DNA of 64,000 nt from Latrodectus hesperus (taxonomy: Eukaryota > Arthropoda > Arachnida > Araneae > Theridiidae). Positions 13,460-34,811 of the stretch are shown here, piece after piece (position 1 is the first letter of the stretch; each line of letters begins with the position of its first letter). Made by a program: the position numbers and the translations under genes. Under the pieces are notes generated by a model. The model was not told where the DNA came from, did not search any database, and saw only the letters and a program-made list of their open reading frames with translations. The stretch spans positions 43,501-107,500 of the forward strand of contig JAJQOW010000224.1 in assembly GCA_037975125.1 (NCBI GenBank), in the 5' to 3' direction.

Positions 13460-13997
13460 TATATGATATGTAAAATATTTGATATGTTTAGCCAATTAAA
13501 GATCCATTTGTTTCATTTGTGGCGGGAATGCTTTTTAGACTATAAGGCAACTTATATATTACAATAATTGTATCCTTTATAATTTGCAATTATTATTGCA
13601 GCCTGTATTATTTCTATTAGAAGTGGTATCCTAAAACTCTAGAATTATCATTTTGTTTGAGAAAATTGTTTACAATAAGGCTTTTATTTTTTAAATTTCT
13701 AATCAATCATATGTACTGAATTCACTAACAGTTATTTAAAAATTGCTTGTTATTCTCTATCCATTACTTTTTCTAGATGCCAAGTTTTCCTTGCTTATAT
13801 ATTGCATTTACATATCAGATTTATATTGAAGAACATATCCATATACATTTCAAATGTAATTAAACTAAAATACATCCATTTTGGTAATTTTTATGAGAGT
13901 AATTTAAAGTTTTTATAAGATGTAAAATTATTCTAGAATAATTTTCAACTACAAAAAGTAGCAATAGGAATTATCTGAACTTGTTAATGCTTCTATA

Positions 13998-14392
<395 letters not shown>

Positions 14393-14394
14393 GA

Positions 14395-15415
14395 GACTCA
14401 TTTTTAGGTAGCTGTCGTGAGTGGCAAAAATGTTTTCGAAACATAGAGTTTATAAAATAAAAATATAAGCGTTAAATCTGAAAATTAATAATTTTTTTTA
14501 ACCAAAAACTGATCTCTTTTTTATTAATAAAGTACTGATAGAAGAAATTATATTTCATGCATTCTATTTAAGAATTACATGCAAAATAGAATATTCATAT
14601 TTAAAAGCAACTCTTAATTTCATTTTATTGAGGAAAAATCAGGCCAAATAATAATTTATTTTTTCTATTCAAAACTACATTCGTAAAAACACATTTTTTT
14701 TTATTCATTGTGGTCTCAAATTATTCAATCATCTGTTGTTTTTTACGTACAATTTACATTTGAATCTTAATATTAAAAACTCGAAAATAAAATTTAGGTC
14801 AGTATAATGTTTTTTTTTTTGTCAAGGTTCAAGCTATTTTTACTTAAAGGCCATCATAAAAACGTTCTGGATTATCTTTAATTACGATGTTTTATTTGAT
14901 AAGTCTGCATGCCAAAATAGCGATATTGACCCAGAAATATAATGACCCCCATAAAACCAAAAATTTATTGACCCAGAAAGTCGATTTAAATCAATTCCAA
15001 GCCATGACCACTCTTTACAGAAATATTTTAATATATTTTCTCTTGAAAATATACTCTGATGCATGAGGAGCAAAACGGAAGTTAATTTATTCATGATAAA
15101 TTCTCCACGAATTGTTTAAAAGAAATTGGGAATTCAATATCAACACAGTGTAGCTTGTTATTTATAATTCGAATGATTTACTTTTCTCCAATAAAAAATA
15201 ATCAATGTTTCACACAAATTTTTTTTTAAAAATCACAAGATAAAAATTAAACGCATACGGAAGATGTATAAAATGCATTATTAAAAAAGATATTCGTTCT
15301 TTTTTACCAAAATTTATGTTTGTACACGTGATTATCATTACGTCTATGGGAACATAAAGAGACCAGTTGCTATTTAGTAAAATCATAAGGGTTTGTAAAT
15401 AAGAAGTTCGTTAAA
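14395..15415. other. No gene seen
   Basis: AT-rich; only short open frames. Confidence 0.5.
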
Positions 15416-16261
15416 ACGAGCATCTCAACTAGCCTGGACATACTAACTCTTCTTGAGAGACTGTCACCCGAACACACAGTGCATTTCCAATGGATCCCTT
15501 CACACGTGGGAGTAGAGGGGGATGAAATAGCGGATTTCTTGGCCAGATCGGCGTCAGAGGATGGAGTAAACCCAGGAGGAGAGCTCACATCTAGTGAGAT
15601 ATCTTCTTCACTGGCAAAAACTTAATTCAATAAGCTAATGAAAATTCCTGCCGACCAACTTGTCTAGTGGTCAGCGTGTCTGACTACAGATAAGGAGGTC
15701 CTGGGTTCGAATCCCGGTTCAGGCATGAATGTACTTTCTCTCTCTATCTATCCTGTCTTTGTCCTTTCCTTGTATGAATGAGGTGTGAATGGTTGCCTAC
15801 CCTATAAACGAGTCCCTATGGCATGTGTGTACTGAGGAAGTCGGATTCAACACCAAAATAGGGTTCAGGTGGAAAAGTGGAGCAGAGCACCCCATATTGC
15901 CAGCTTGGCTGGCACACGACAATGAATGAATGAATGAAAATTCCTCCCAACCATCCATGGTACTTTGCCAAAAGACCGGGTGAGACCTTCAATCTTAGAC
16001 AAGATCTTATCAAACTGCTTTTTCCCGCTATCTGAGTGGGTACACGAGAGGAATCACCTTTCAGCAGCAGCAAAGGACATTTCCAGACTGTCCTTGGTGT
16101 TCCGTCAATATGGCCTCCCCTGGACATATCTTGACATGCTTAAATTTTATAAAGGATGATGTCCTTCGGGACCCAACACATTTTTTAGACATTTTAGATA
16201 TTTTTGGTTTTATGGGGTTGTCTAGCTAGGCTAGATAATCAGAGATAAGTAACAACAACAA
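15416..16261 (+). mobile_element. LINE 3' fragment with RNase H domain, split by a SINE
   Basis: The frame reads LDILTLLERLSPEHTVHFQW, then IPSHVGVEGDEIADFLARSA, the end of an RNase H domain as in Jockey/R1-type retrotransposons. After the SINE it resumes with PSNHPWYFAKRPGETFNL, then stops and frameshifts follow. It ends in a TAACAACAACAA tail, so this is the 3' end. The 5' part is missing. Confidence 0.7.
15650..15932 (+). repeat. SINE-A copy inside the LINE fragment
   Basis: tRNA-like head with A box TGTCTAGTGGTCAGCGTG and B box GGGTTCGAATCCCGG, a TTTCTCTCTCTATCTATCCT block, and tail GGCTGGCACACGACAA(TGAA)n. A perfect 13-bp duplication AATGAAAATTCCT flanks it (15637-15649, 15933-15945). 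Confidence 0.92.
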
Positions 16262-17709
16262 AATGAGCATCTATTGTAAAAAGAGAATATATTGTTGAAA
16301 AGATTAAGCTATCAAAATGCATTTTTTTTTCAAAAATATTAATCTTCATGGAATTTAATTTATTTCTCAAATATAAATAAGGAAAACAAGTAAATTGAGT
16401 CGAATAATAAACTTAAATCTGTTGTTTTCATTAACAATTAAGATAAATCGATAAAGGAATAAAATTTCCAAATGATACTATTGTTGATTATATTCGAAAG
16501 CTAATATCTCATTATTTTTAAAAAAATATTGACTGGAAACAATGTACGGTATTTTTATTGTACTATTGTAGTAACGAAAAAATAACCTTTTGTGTGGATC
16601 TCTCTCTGTCTCGTAGGCATGCGCACGCACACACATAAATTAGTATGAAAATTAATAAAGAGTTAATTAGTCATTACGAATGTTCTATGTCATAAGGTAT
16701 AAGTAATCACTTATTCGAAGAATCATTAAGAATTCTTTTTATCTCATGAGAGAGAACACCTGTCTTTTATCTTTGTTTGGATAAAAATAACATTTTTACT
16801 TTTGAAATGTGGTATCAGTGATTGAAATATATTTTCGAATAAAAAAGTATGTGATTATTGGTAATTATAAAAAATATTTACAGTTGTTATATATCCAAGG
16901 AAATAAACTTCAAATAAAAATGAAGAATTTGTAAATCTCTTATTGAAACTTTTATATTTTTCAAAAAATTATATACAAGAGAAAATGTAATCTTAAGAGA
17001 CTATGAAATTTCTTAAAGATAAGAGAAGACTTTACAATAAGAGAATTATCTTAAGAGACTAAACGTGCAAGAATTTTATTTGCATGCTCATGTTTCATTT
17101 ATAAACTAAAAGTATATTTACACGTAAGATTTGCGATATGCCATAATTAATTTTCGAAAGATAAACTTCTTGTTTTTAGTTCACTATCAAATTCATGGTG
17201 TACAACAAAATTCAACTTTTTTTAATACAAATTTCACCTTTGCCGATGACAAAAATAAGTAAGGAATTGTTAAAATGATATTAGAAATATTATCTTTAGA
17301 TAGATTGCCATTAGAACTTGGCCCTTACCAGTCCCAAGAAATGTATTATCTCTTGTACACAGAAAATGTAAAAAATTCAATGCATTTTGAAACTCTACTT
17401 TTATAACTGAAAATAAGTATTAACCAAATACGACTTAAATATCTAATTAAAAAAAATTGAAATTTCAATAATTACTTGTTATTTTTCTGCATGTAAAATT
17501 GTTAAAGTTGGTATTTGAATTTTTTCGCTTTTTTCCCACTAGTGATAAGTGAGTACGTCTTATTATCGAGAAAGAGTCCTTCTGGACGTTATTTAGCAGC
17601 AGATTTTCCAATGCCTGACAACAACTTTAAGTAATTAAACAGTTAGTTTCGCGGTATCTAAATTTTATTCATTGGTAGATATTATTAGTTGGGATACACT
17701 TTTTGGAAG
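16262..17709. other. No gene seen
   Basis: AT-rich; a short CA-rich patch near 16620. Confidence 0.55.
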
Positions 17710-17717
17710 GTGATGTT

Positions 17718-18095
17718 GTTGTTATTACTAATGATACTTGGACAAACCAAGCTCGCTATGCCTTGGCTATGCGAATTTAAGTCAATTGGGAGTGTCTTTC
17801 GTTTAATCAGAGCACCATGAAGATGAAAGTACGACATTTGCTCTTCAAATCCTCCAATAGATGGCAGCACCAGCGGATCTACTCCCTTAATTTTACCATT
17901 GATCTGAAGGGGGAGTAAATTTCTCGAGACCATTGCACCTATGGTAACTGCTTAACGGCCGATCACAGGAATTTCGATTCCACAGATTTAACGAGCACGT
18001 ATATCGCATGTACTCGGTGGGTCTTTGGCGGAATTGGGAATCGAACACCACCCTTCCGGATGGAACGCTGATATCCTAACTACGGGCCCTGGAGA
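17718..18095 (-). repeat. SINE-B copy (minus strand)
   Basis: Reverse complement of the SINE-B head, body and tail; flanked by GTGATGTT (17710-17717, 18096-18103). Confidence 0.88.
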
Positions 18096-18103
18096 GTGAT
18101 GTT

Positions 18104-18859
18104 CCGGACACTAATGACAAATGGGAAACGGAAATTGTTTTTCGGCATATAATTTTGGTTAATTAGGAGTTTTGAATATTCCTACTCGTAACAAACAAAT
18201 ACAGCCTACTATTGATGAATTGCTGTCATGGTTAACGAAACGAGGTGGATTTTCATGGGGTTTTTGGCTATTAGGTGTCTACTACGCTACCATTCTTTGT
18301 ACACCTGAATTAAAACCTTGACTATTAAGCAAAGAAGTTATACATCTTTGTATCATACATACGCATATTTGATAATGCATAGTATGTGGTCTAATAATCT
18401 AAAAGGCTTTTTAAGTCTTCTCGCAAAGTGTTTTTTATTTTGAGAAGACTTTCCATTCATGGGGAACTGTATTTACATGTCGCAGATGAAGAAAAATGTA
18501 AAACTACTTAGCTGTTGTGAAAACGCGACACCCAATTTACATTCTTTATTCAAAACTGGCATAGAATCCAGAGCTTTCTTTTTCGAAGAGCGTTGACGGT
18601 GAGTATATATACAAAACACGTAAGTCAAAAGTGATGCTTCAATTTCTTTTATTTTCCTACTTTGTGATAGACGTGAATAACGCATAATCTTATCAGCTCT
18701 CCTGAAAGGCCTATAGTTACTCAAAATTTCTTGCCATAATTTTGAATTGTAAAGATATCCATTTCGATGTCACAGTATAATCATGGTTGATAATGTTTAT
18801 ATGATGGTAGAAATTCACTAAGTACCATTTTACGGATAAAGCTGAATTATAAAATGCCT
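18104..18859. other. No gene seen
   Basis: Short open frames only, none recognisable. Confidence 0.5.
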
Positions 18860-19351
18860 TCTTACTAATAATGGCTGTAAGTTTAAAGACAAGAAACAAG
18901 GTGATCCTTGTATGGGTGCCAGGGCACAAAGGTATCGAAGGTAATGAAAGGGTTGATGAGCTTGCTAAACAAGGATCGTCTTTTGTTCCCATTAGTGCAG
19001 AACCTTTTTGTGGGATCAATTTGAAGACCGCAAAAACCAATGTTCTTAGATGGGAAAAACGGAAGATGTATGAAGCTTGGCTCAACACTCCTGGTCAAAC
19101 CCACGCTAAAAGTATGATCTGTGGATCATCAGCAAGGATTGCCTCTGAAATTCTTAGATGCTCTAGGCAGAAGATACGTTTAATCGTATTCTTCATAACT
19201 GGGCACTACTATTTCAGAAAACACCTTAAAATGGGACTATTTCAGCAAGACTCTATATGCAGGAAATGTCATACGCAAGAGGAAACGGCCAAGCATATCA
19301 TTTATGAATGCGAGGCTTTTGACCCCCCTCCTTAGATTAACTTCTTTAGGT
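18860..19351 (+). mobile_element. LINE fragment: RNase H to C-terminal zinc knuckle
   Basis: Open frame of 154 aa. VILVWVPGHKGIEGNERVDE is the RNase H signature; ITGHYYFRKHLKMGLFQQDS and CRKCHTQEETAKHIIYEC are the typical C-terminal tail of R1/Jockey-like reverse transcriptases. The 3' end resembles 57375-57680 up to about 19350, then diverges. Truncated at both ends. Confidence 0.75.
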
Positions 19352-19411
19352 TTGTTTGTTGTCATTGTTTTTACCATAGAAATTCACATAAGAAAACCAC
19401 ATAAATGATTT

Positions 19412-19905
19412 TTTCAATGGATTCCCTCCCATGTTAACATCCAAAGCAACGAAGTTGCAGATATCTTGGCCAAAAGAGGTTGCTCCAAGTTGCTCAACAG
19501 TGACTACAAACTTACTTATAAAGAAATTTTCTCCATCAAGAAGAAAGAAAACAGGCAAGTCTGGCTCACCCCTCCAGCCCATCCCTGGTTCATCAGGAAG
19601 ACCCTTTGGGGTGCGTTAGATTTCGAAGGTGACAGGCATTATCAAACGGCCATCTCAAGACTTTTAAATGGGCACCCGAGGTGCATGAAATTTGAATCTG
19701 GGCGCAAGGTCTTTTCTTTGTGCACAAAATTCAACCTGAAGGTGGCTTCCCCAGATCACATCCTAGATTGTCTGGAATTTGCTTTGGCGTTTACGTATGT
19801 CCGCTTTTGATACTTGATTTCGCTAGGGTTCAAGATTTCGCTAGGCTTCAAAGATCTAGCTGCCGTTATATCTTTGAAGGATTGGAAACAACAACAACAG
19901 CAACA
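19412..19905 (+). mobile_element. 5'-truncated LINE insertion (494 bp)
   Basis: Encodes an RNase H end (FQWIPSHVNIQSNEVADILA, one frameshift near 19465) and a C-terminal part including HPRCMKFESGRKVFSLC and SPDHILDCLEF; ends in a CAACAACAACAGCAACA tail. Perfect 13-bp duplication ACATAAATGATTT flanks it (19399-19411, 19906-19918), which defines both edges. Different family from the preceding fragment. Confidence 0.85.
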
Positions 19906-20493
19906 ACATAAATGATTTACAACAAAAAAGTAATCTGGCTGGAAAATTCAATTCTTGGGAAAAAATAATCACAGTTTTACATGGTAAAATGTCACAGAAA
20001 CATAAAAAAAGAGTTTTAATATATGATATGCCCACATCTAGTTTGAATAGATTGGCGGTATCGACTTTCCATGCTGTCAGTAAGTTGTCGGTCATCGAAA
20101 TGGGAAGCGAAGACCAGACATGAAATAAGCTGTTTTCCAATTCTCCAACAGACTTTGAATAAGGATTTAAAGAAACAATTCGTCTCCCAAGATAGTTTTA
20201 CAGATACTGTATGGGATTCAGGTTTGGAAATGAAGCTAGCCATTACATTCGCTCCAAACCAAAACTCAACAAAAATTAACTGAAAATCAATGGAAAAGTT
20301 ACATGGGTAATTACTAATGTCTGATATTAGTATATTTCTCATTTTATATATGTGTTTTTTCCATTGAAAACAGTGGTAGCCATCATTTTTGCATAAATAT
20401 CATTTATATTAAATACAAATTTTATTGTTAGTGTCATTTCTTTTATGGTAAATTTAGAAAAACGTATTATATATATATATATATATATATACA

Positions 20494-20702
20494 TTGGGTT
20501 GTTCGGAAAGTAATTTCGTTTTTATTGAAAATGAAAAACGTATAACGAATAAATATCGTATTATATTGCATATTGTCCATTCTAGTCCAATAACTTTTAC
20601 CATCATTCTGGTAGTAGCACGATTTCACACTCGTAAAGTGATTGGTTTTTACTAGCAAAAAGCTGATCTAGGTGGGAAAAACGAAATGACTTTCCGAATA
20701 AC

Positions 20703-20706
<4 letters not shown>
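20494..20706. mobile_element. Mariner-derived MITE, 213 bp
   Basis: Inverted ends TTGGGTTGTTCGGAAAGTAA and (reverse complement of the right end) TTGGGTTATTCGGAAAGTCA, both inside a (TA)n tract. The TIR is that of mellifera-type mariners; no transposase remains. Confidence 0.85.

Positions 20707-20782
<76 letters not shown>
20707..20782. repeat. (TA)n flanking the MITE
   Basis: TA run right of the MITE; a shorter one (20468-20491) lies left of it, consistent with insertion into one TA tract. Confidence 0.9.
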
Positions 20783-20784
<2 letters not shown>

Positions 20785-21568
20785 GACTGACTTATGGATT
20801 ACAACATTTCTTTATACACAAATAACAACTCTTTTAAGCTAAAATAACATTTGATTTCGCTTTCAAAATTATATCATGAGGGTTGATAAACCAAAAGAAA
20901 TTTATCATTCGCATTTGATTGTATCATCAGTCTTAATATTATCATGTTAAAATAATTGATAAGATTTAGTATATGGAGAAAGAATTACTTTTTATTATTA
21001 TAGTAAAATTAATAAGGTTTCAATATATATATGTATAAAATTTTCCATCAATACTGGCATTCGAAATTAAAGAAATTTATTAAATATAACTTTTTCATAA
21101 AGTTATATTTATGTAAAAAGATGTTCTAAAGAAAAACCCATGACCATGAGTTAAAAGAAAAAAAGTTTAAAAATGCTCATTGTGAGAAGTTTAGAATTAG
21201 TGAGAGAAGTCTTTATTTGACATTTTCGCTTTTGTATCTACTGGCTTAGGAAAACGGAATTAAAATATCTACATATGATAAAAATGCACGTGTTTGTTTG
21301 GTTATCGCCATTGCTGCAGCTATCAGACATTTTTATGGATAAAATTTCTATCTAAAATCTTCATATTGCGCGTTTCAAGATAAATTATACCCATAAAATT
21401 AAAAACGGTGATTAATCAAGATCATTTCTTAAAAAATGAATGCGTTTTCAACAGTCAAAGGAAATAATAATTCAATTTAATTTTTAAGGAACTTGCAAAA
21501 ATTTAAGGAATTAATTTTTTAAGAAATTTCTCAATAAAACTTGTTTTAAAGATGTCTTCATTATATAT
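20783..21568. other. No gene seen
   Basis: AT-rich, nothing recognised. Confidence 0.5.
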
Positions 21569-21690
21569 CTTCTTCTTCAGCACGACAGCCCGGGGTGGGC
21601 CAAGGCTTTCCTCAGAACATTCCTCGATTGTATTCTGTTCTTCTAAAGGAGACAGTTCTCCAATTTGTCACTTTCAGAATTTTAAAAAAA
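21569..21690 (-). mobile_element. RTE-like LINE 3' end (minus strand)
   Basis: Matches the 3' end of the LINE at 29762-30400: TTCTTCTTC tail, then ACGACAGCCCGGGGTGGGCC and a CAATTTGTCACTTTCAGAAT block. Only about 120 bp. Confidence 0.65.
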
Positions 21691-21701
21691 TCCTCTATTT
21701 C

Positions 21702-24420
<2,719 letters not shown>

Positions 24421-24535
24421 AGATTTATATCAAAATAGTGATAAAAGTAGTTGCAAAATTACATCTAAAGTATCTTATCTATTTCATTTAACCATTATCA
24501 GTTAAAGCTGAATATAAACGACACAAATTTCAATC

Positions 24536-31438
<6,903 letters not shown>

Positions 31439-31570
31439 TTTTATTCTTTTGGAATAATGTTAAAGTCATATAATACTTTATTTTCGATTCTTAAATTTCC
31501 TGCGAAATGCTGAACAAAATTGTTAAGAAGTATGCTATAAAAATATTCAAATAAAATATATAAACAGTAG

Positions 31571-31829
31571 GGTATAACTGCCGTAATCCAGCATGCCAAA
31601 TTCTGAATTTTTTCGACGACGAAGAAATATTGCCAAAATGACGTATAATGACGTATTCGCGATGACGTGAATATCAGGGTTTCCAAAATATAATTTTCTG
31701 CATAATTCTCATAGGTCTCCATCTCTATGATGTAATAAAAGCCAGGTTGCTAGATAAACAACAAAATCCGCAAAAAAAAAAATCACCAAACTCAGACTTT
31801 GGCATGCTGGATTATGCGAAATCTCTGCC
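31571..31829. mobile_element. MITE-1 copy 2 (259 bp), just 3' of gene 1
   Basis: Starts about 130 bp after the poly(A) signal. Inverted TAATCCAGCATGCCAAA motifs; perfect 8-bp duplication AACAGTAG (31563-31570, 31830-31837). Central part (CTCATAGGTCTCCAT, GACGTATAATGACGTATT) matches the reverse complement of copy 1. Confidence 0.88.
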
Positions 31830-32268
31830 AACAGTAGAAACAAATTTACTAATACAATTGATAAACGATAATAATCTTTTTTAAATTAGAAATCGTAACT
31901 AAAATACTGTACTTTCATGAAAGCAAAACTAGCAAATAACTTTTAAAAAATAAATATTTGAAAAAGAGTAAAAAAGAACTATAAAACAACAGATGTTATG
32001 AAACAGAGTAGAATTTCTTTATTAATTTTTATTTCTTAAGTAACTCACAAAATAATAAGTTAATAGTAGTATTAATGCTAAAAATCAATGCTTGTGCTTA
32101 ATTTATTTTATAATTTTTAAAATTATATTTTGAATGATAAAAATGCAATATTTCCTGTATATACATTGTTAAATGACTTAAGTGACAATTATCATAGAGC
32201 CGATTTTTTTCCCCTAGAGTAACAAATAATTTATTATTTTATGTTAAACAATCTTGTTAAGCAATCTC

Positions 32269-32585
32269 GATTCCCAATGCCGCCAAAGATCCACCGAGTA
32301 CATGTGATATACGTGCTCGTTAAATCTGTGGAATCGAAAGTCCTGTGATCGGTCGTTGAGCATTTACCATGGATGCAATGGAAAAAATTTAATCCCCCTT
32401 CAGATCAATGGCAAAATTAAAGGAGTAGATCCTCTGGTGCTGCCATCTATCGGAGGATTAAAAGAGCAAAAGTCGTACTTTCACCTTCATGGTGCTCTGA
32501 TTAAACGAAAGACGCTCCCAATTGACTTAAATTCGCATAGCCTAGGCATAGCGAGCTTGGCTTGTCCAAGTATCATTAGTAACAA
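32269..32585 (+). repeat. SINE-B copy, 5'-truncated
   Basis: Begins within the B box (GATTCCCAATGCCGCC) and ends with the B/C tail and AACAA. Duplication CAATCTC (32262-32268, 32586-32592). The truncation fits incomplete reverse transcription. Confidence 0.85.
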
Positions 32586-32592
32586 CAATCTC

Positions 32593-34523
32593 TTAATTCT
32601 CTATTTTACGTCAAAACTTTCTAAGTAACGGCAACATTGATAATTGCTATTTTATACTTAATCATCAGATGACATTCCTATATTTCAACTCATCCAAGTA
32701 CAATAAAGCATTTTTAAACTAAAACTAATAAAAATTCTTTTAAATATATTTTTTATTGTTTTATGTTGTCTAACCTGAATTTGTGAAAAAAATGTGCACA
32801 CAAAATTTGCGCATCTTTTATTTTATTATATATTCATTTAAGTTGATAATTATAGTATTTCGTACATATAGTGAGTGAGACCATAATATAATTGAAAAAA
32901 AGGAAATAAAAAATCATCTCCAATTTTGGAAATTTCATATTTTCATTTACATTTGTATTTGCTAGGAATAATAAAATTGCGGATTTTCAGTGCATAATAA
33001 GAATGCACATATTTGGCTATTATTATTATTTTAGCTATTATACATATTTGATACTTTACGCATAAAAGTTTCGGTTTATTTTAAAATAAATTTCATTAAC
33101 AAAAATAAAAAAAGGAACTAAATCAGTTTTATTTAATAAAAATCGATGCACTTTCTAACCTTCAAAGTAAATAAATTAATCTCTGTTTGATTTATACATC
33201 GCTTGCAAAATGCTTCTATCATAATAAAAATTGTTTTAAGAGTTAATATTTCTCTCTCTCTCTCTCTATCAATATATTTTACTTTTTAATAACAACGTTT
33301 TTTAATGATCAATTTAAAAATCTAAACATAAAAAAATATGTATTAAATTTTTAATGATTTAAATTGCAGATTGATAACAATAAAATTTAACATTAGCGAG
33401 ATATAAAGATGAATAAAAAGGTAAAATTTCCAGTTTTTTAATTTTTCCGATTTTTTAAACAAGATTACCAATAGTAAAAAGAGTAAGACAATCGAGTTTG
33501 AAAAAAAAATTCTTCAATAATATATAATTTATTAAAAATCTGAAATCAAAGCAGATTAAAATTTTTATATTTAAAATCTCAAATCTATTTAAATATATTA
33601 ATAATGGACAAATAAAAATAAAACAGCATTTGAAATATTAAACTCCACTGATTAATACTGATTATATTTAGGCGATTTTATTGATTTTTTAATAAATATG
33701 ACAGAAAATATTTTGACTTTATGGTATTTCATTGATAATTTATAAATGCTATCGTTATGAATGATTTAATAAATTTTATTCAAAGTACATTAATAAGAAT
33801 ATTACATATTTAAAAAAAACAATCTTGTTAAAATGCAATAAAATTTATTTGAGAATAAGAGTGATTCGAATTTTAATAAGCTTTAAAGTTGAATTTTTTG
33901 CAGTATTTACAAATTTGATGAATTAAAGATTAGAATATTTTATTTTTTTCAACTTACAAATTTGATAAAATAGAGGTAAGCATATAGAGGTAAAAACTGA
34001 TTTAGGAAATGAAATTTTTTTACAATATTTTCTTATAAATACTTATTGAAAATAATCCTCCTATCTAGGCAAATCAATTTATCTATTTATGAGTTTCCCT
34101 TTTTTACTTAAAATTAATAAGTAGGATTGAATTTATTTGTTATAAGGTAAATAATTATTTCTCGTTCAAGCAGTTTAATTATAATACTCATCATATATTA
34201 AGGCCTATTCCACTAATAGTTTCATAGCTGGACAAAATTTTTACCTCCAGTATAAAAGTTTTATTCGAGTTCTCTTTTGGATAATTGAGACTAGGTTTAC
34301 TGTCTAATATAAAATATAAATTATTCAAAGATGATTCTTATTGTTCTTCAGTTTACATAAATTTATTGTTAAAATGCTGAAGAATTGTGATTATTTAAAA
34401 ACTAGCTATAGCATTCAATAAATATAATGCTGAGTAGGACATTAAAATGCTGCTATAATTAGTGTACTAAATTTCTATGTTGCGAGTTTTTCTTAACAAC
34501 TTTCAGTATAATTGTGCGGTTTC
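32593..34523. other. No gene seen
   Basis: Very AT-rich spacer between genes 1 and 2; a short (TC)n at 33252-33267. Confidence 0.55.
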
Positions 34524-34534
34524 ATCGATTCTTT

Positions 34535-34800
34535 GCCGCCCGACTTGTCTAGTGGTCAGTGTACTTGACTGCGGATAAGGAGGTCCTGGGTTCGAATCCC
34601 GGCTCGGGCATGGTTGTACTTTCTCTCTCTATCTATCCTGTCTTTGTCCCTTCCTGGTGTGAATGGTTGCCTAACCTATAAACGGGTTCCTATGGCATGT
34701 GTGTACTGAGGAAGTCGGACTCCAGACCAAATATTTTTCAGCTGGAAAAGTGGAGCAGCGCACCCCATATTGCCAGCCTAGCTGGCACACGACAACAACA
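34535..34800 (+). repeat. SINE-A copy
   Basis: The tRNA-like head is well kept: GCCCGA near the start pairs with TCGGGC at the end of the head, and the T arm CTGGGTTCGAATCCCGG is perfect. Tail GGCACACGACAACAACA. Duplication ATCGATTCTTT/ATCAATTCTTT (34524-34534, 34801-34811). Confidence 0.92.
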
Positions 34801-34811
34801 ATCAATTCTTT

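Noticed and set aside
34535..34612. tRNA gene candidates at SINE heads (also 15650, 50453, 47245, 13085, 7606)
   Set aside because: A and B boxes are present, but each is the 5' part of a repeated element flanked by target duplications, so these are SINEs.
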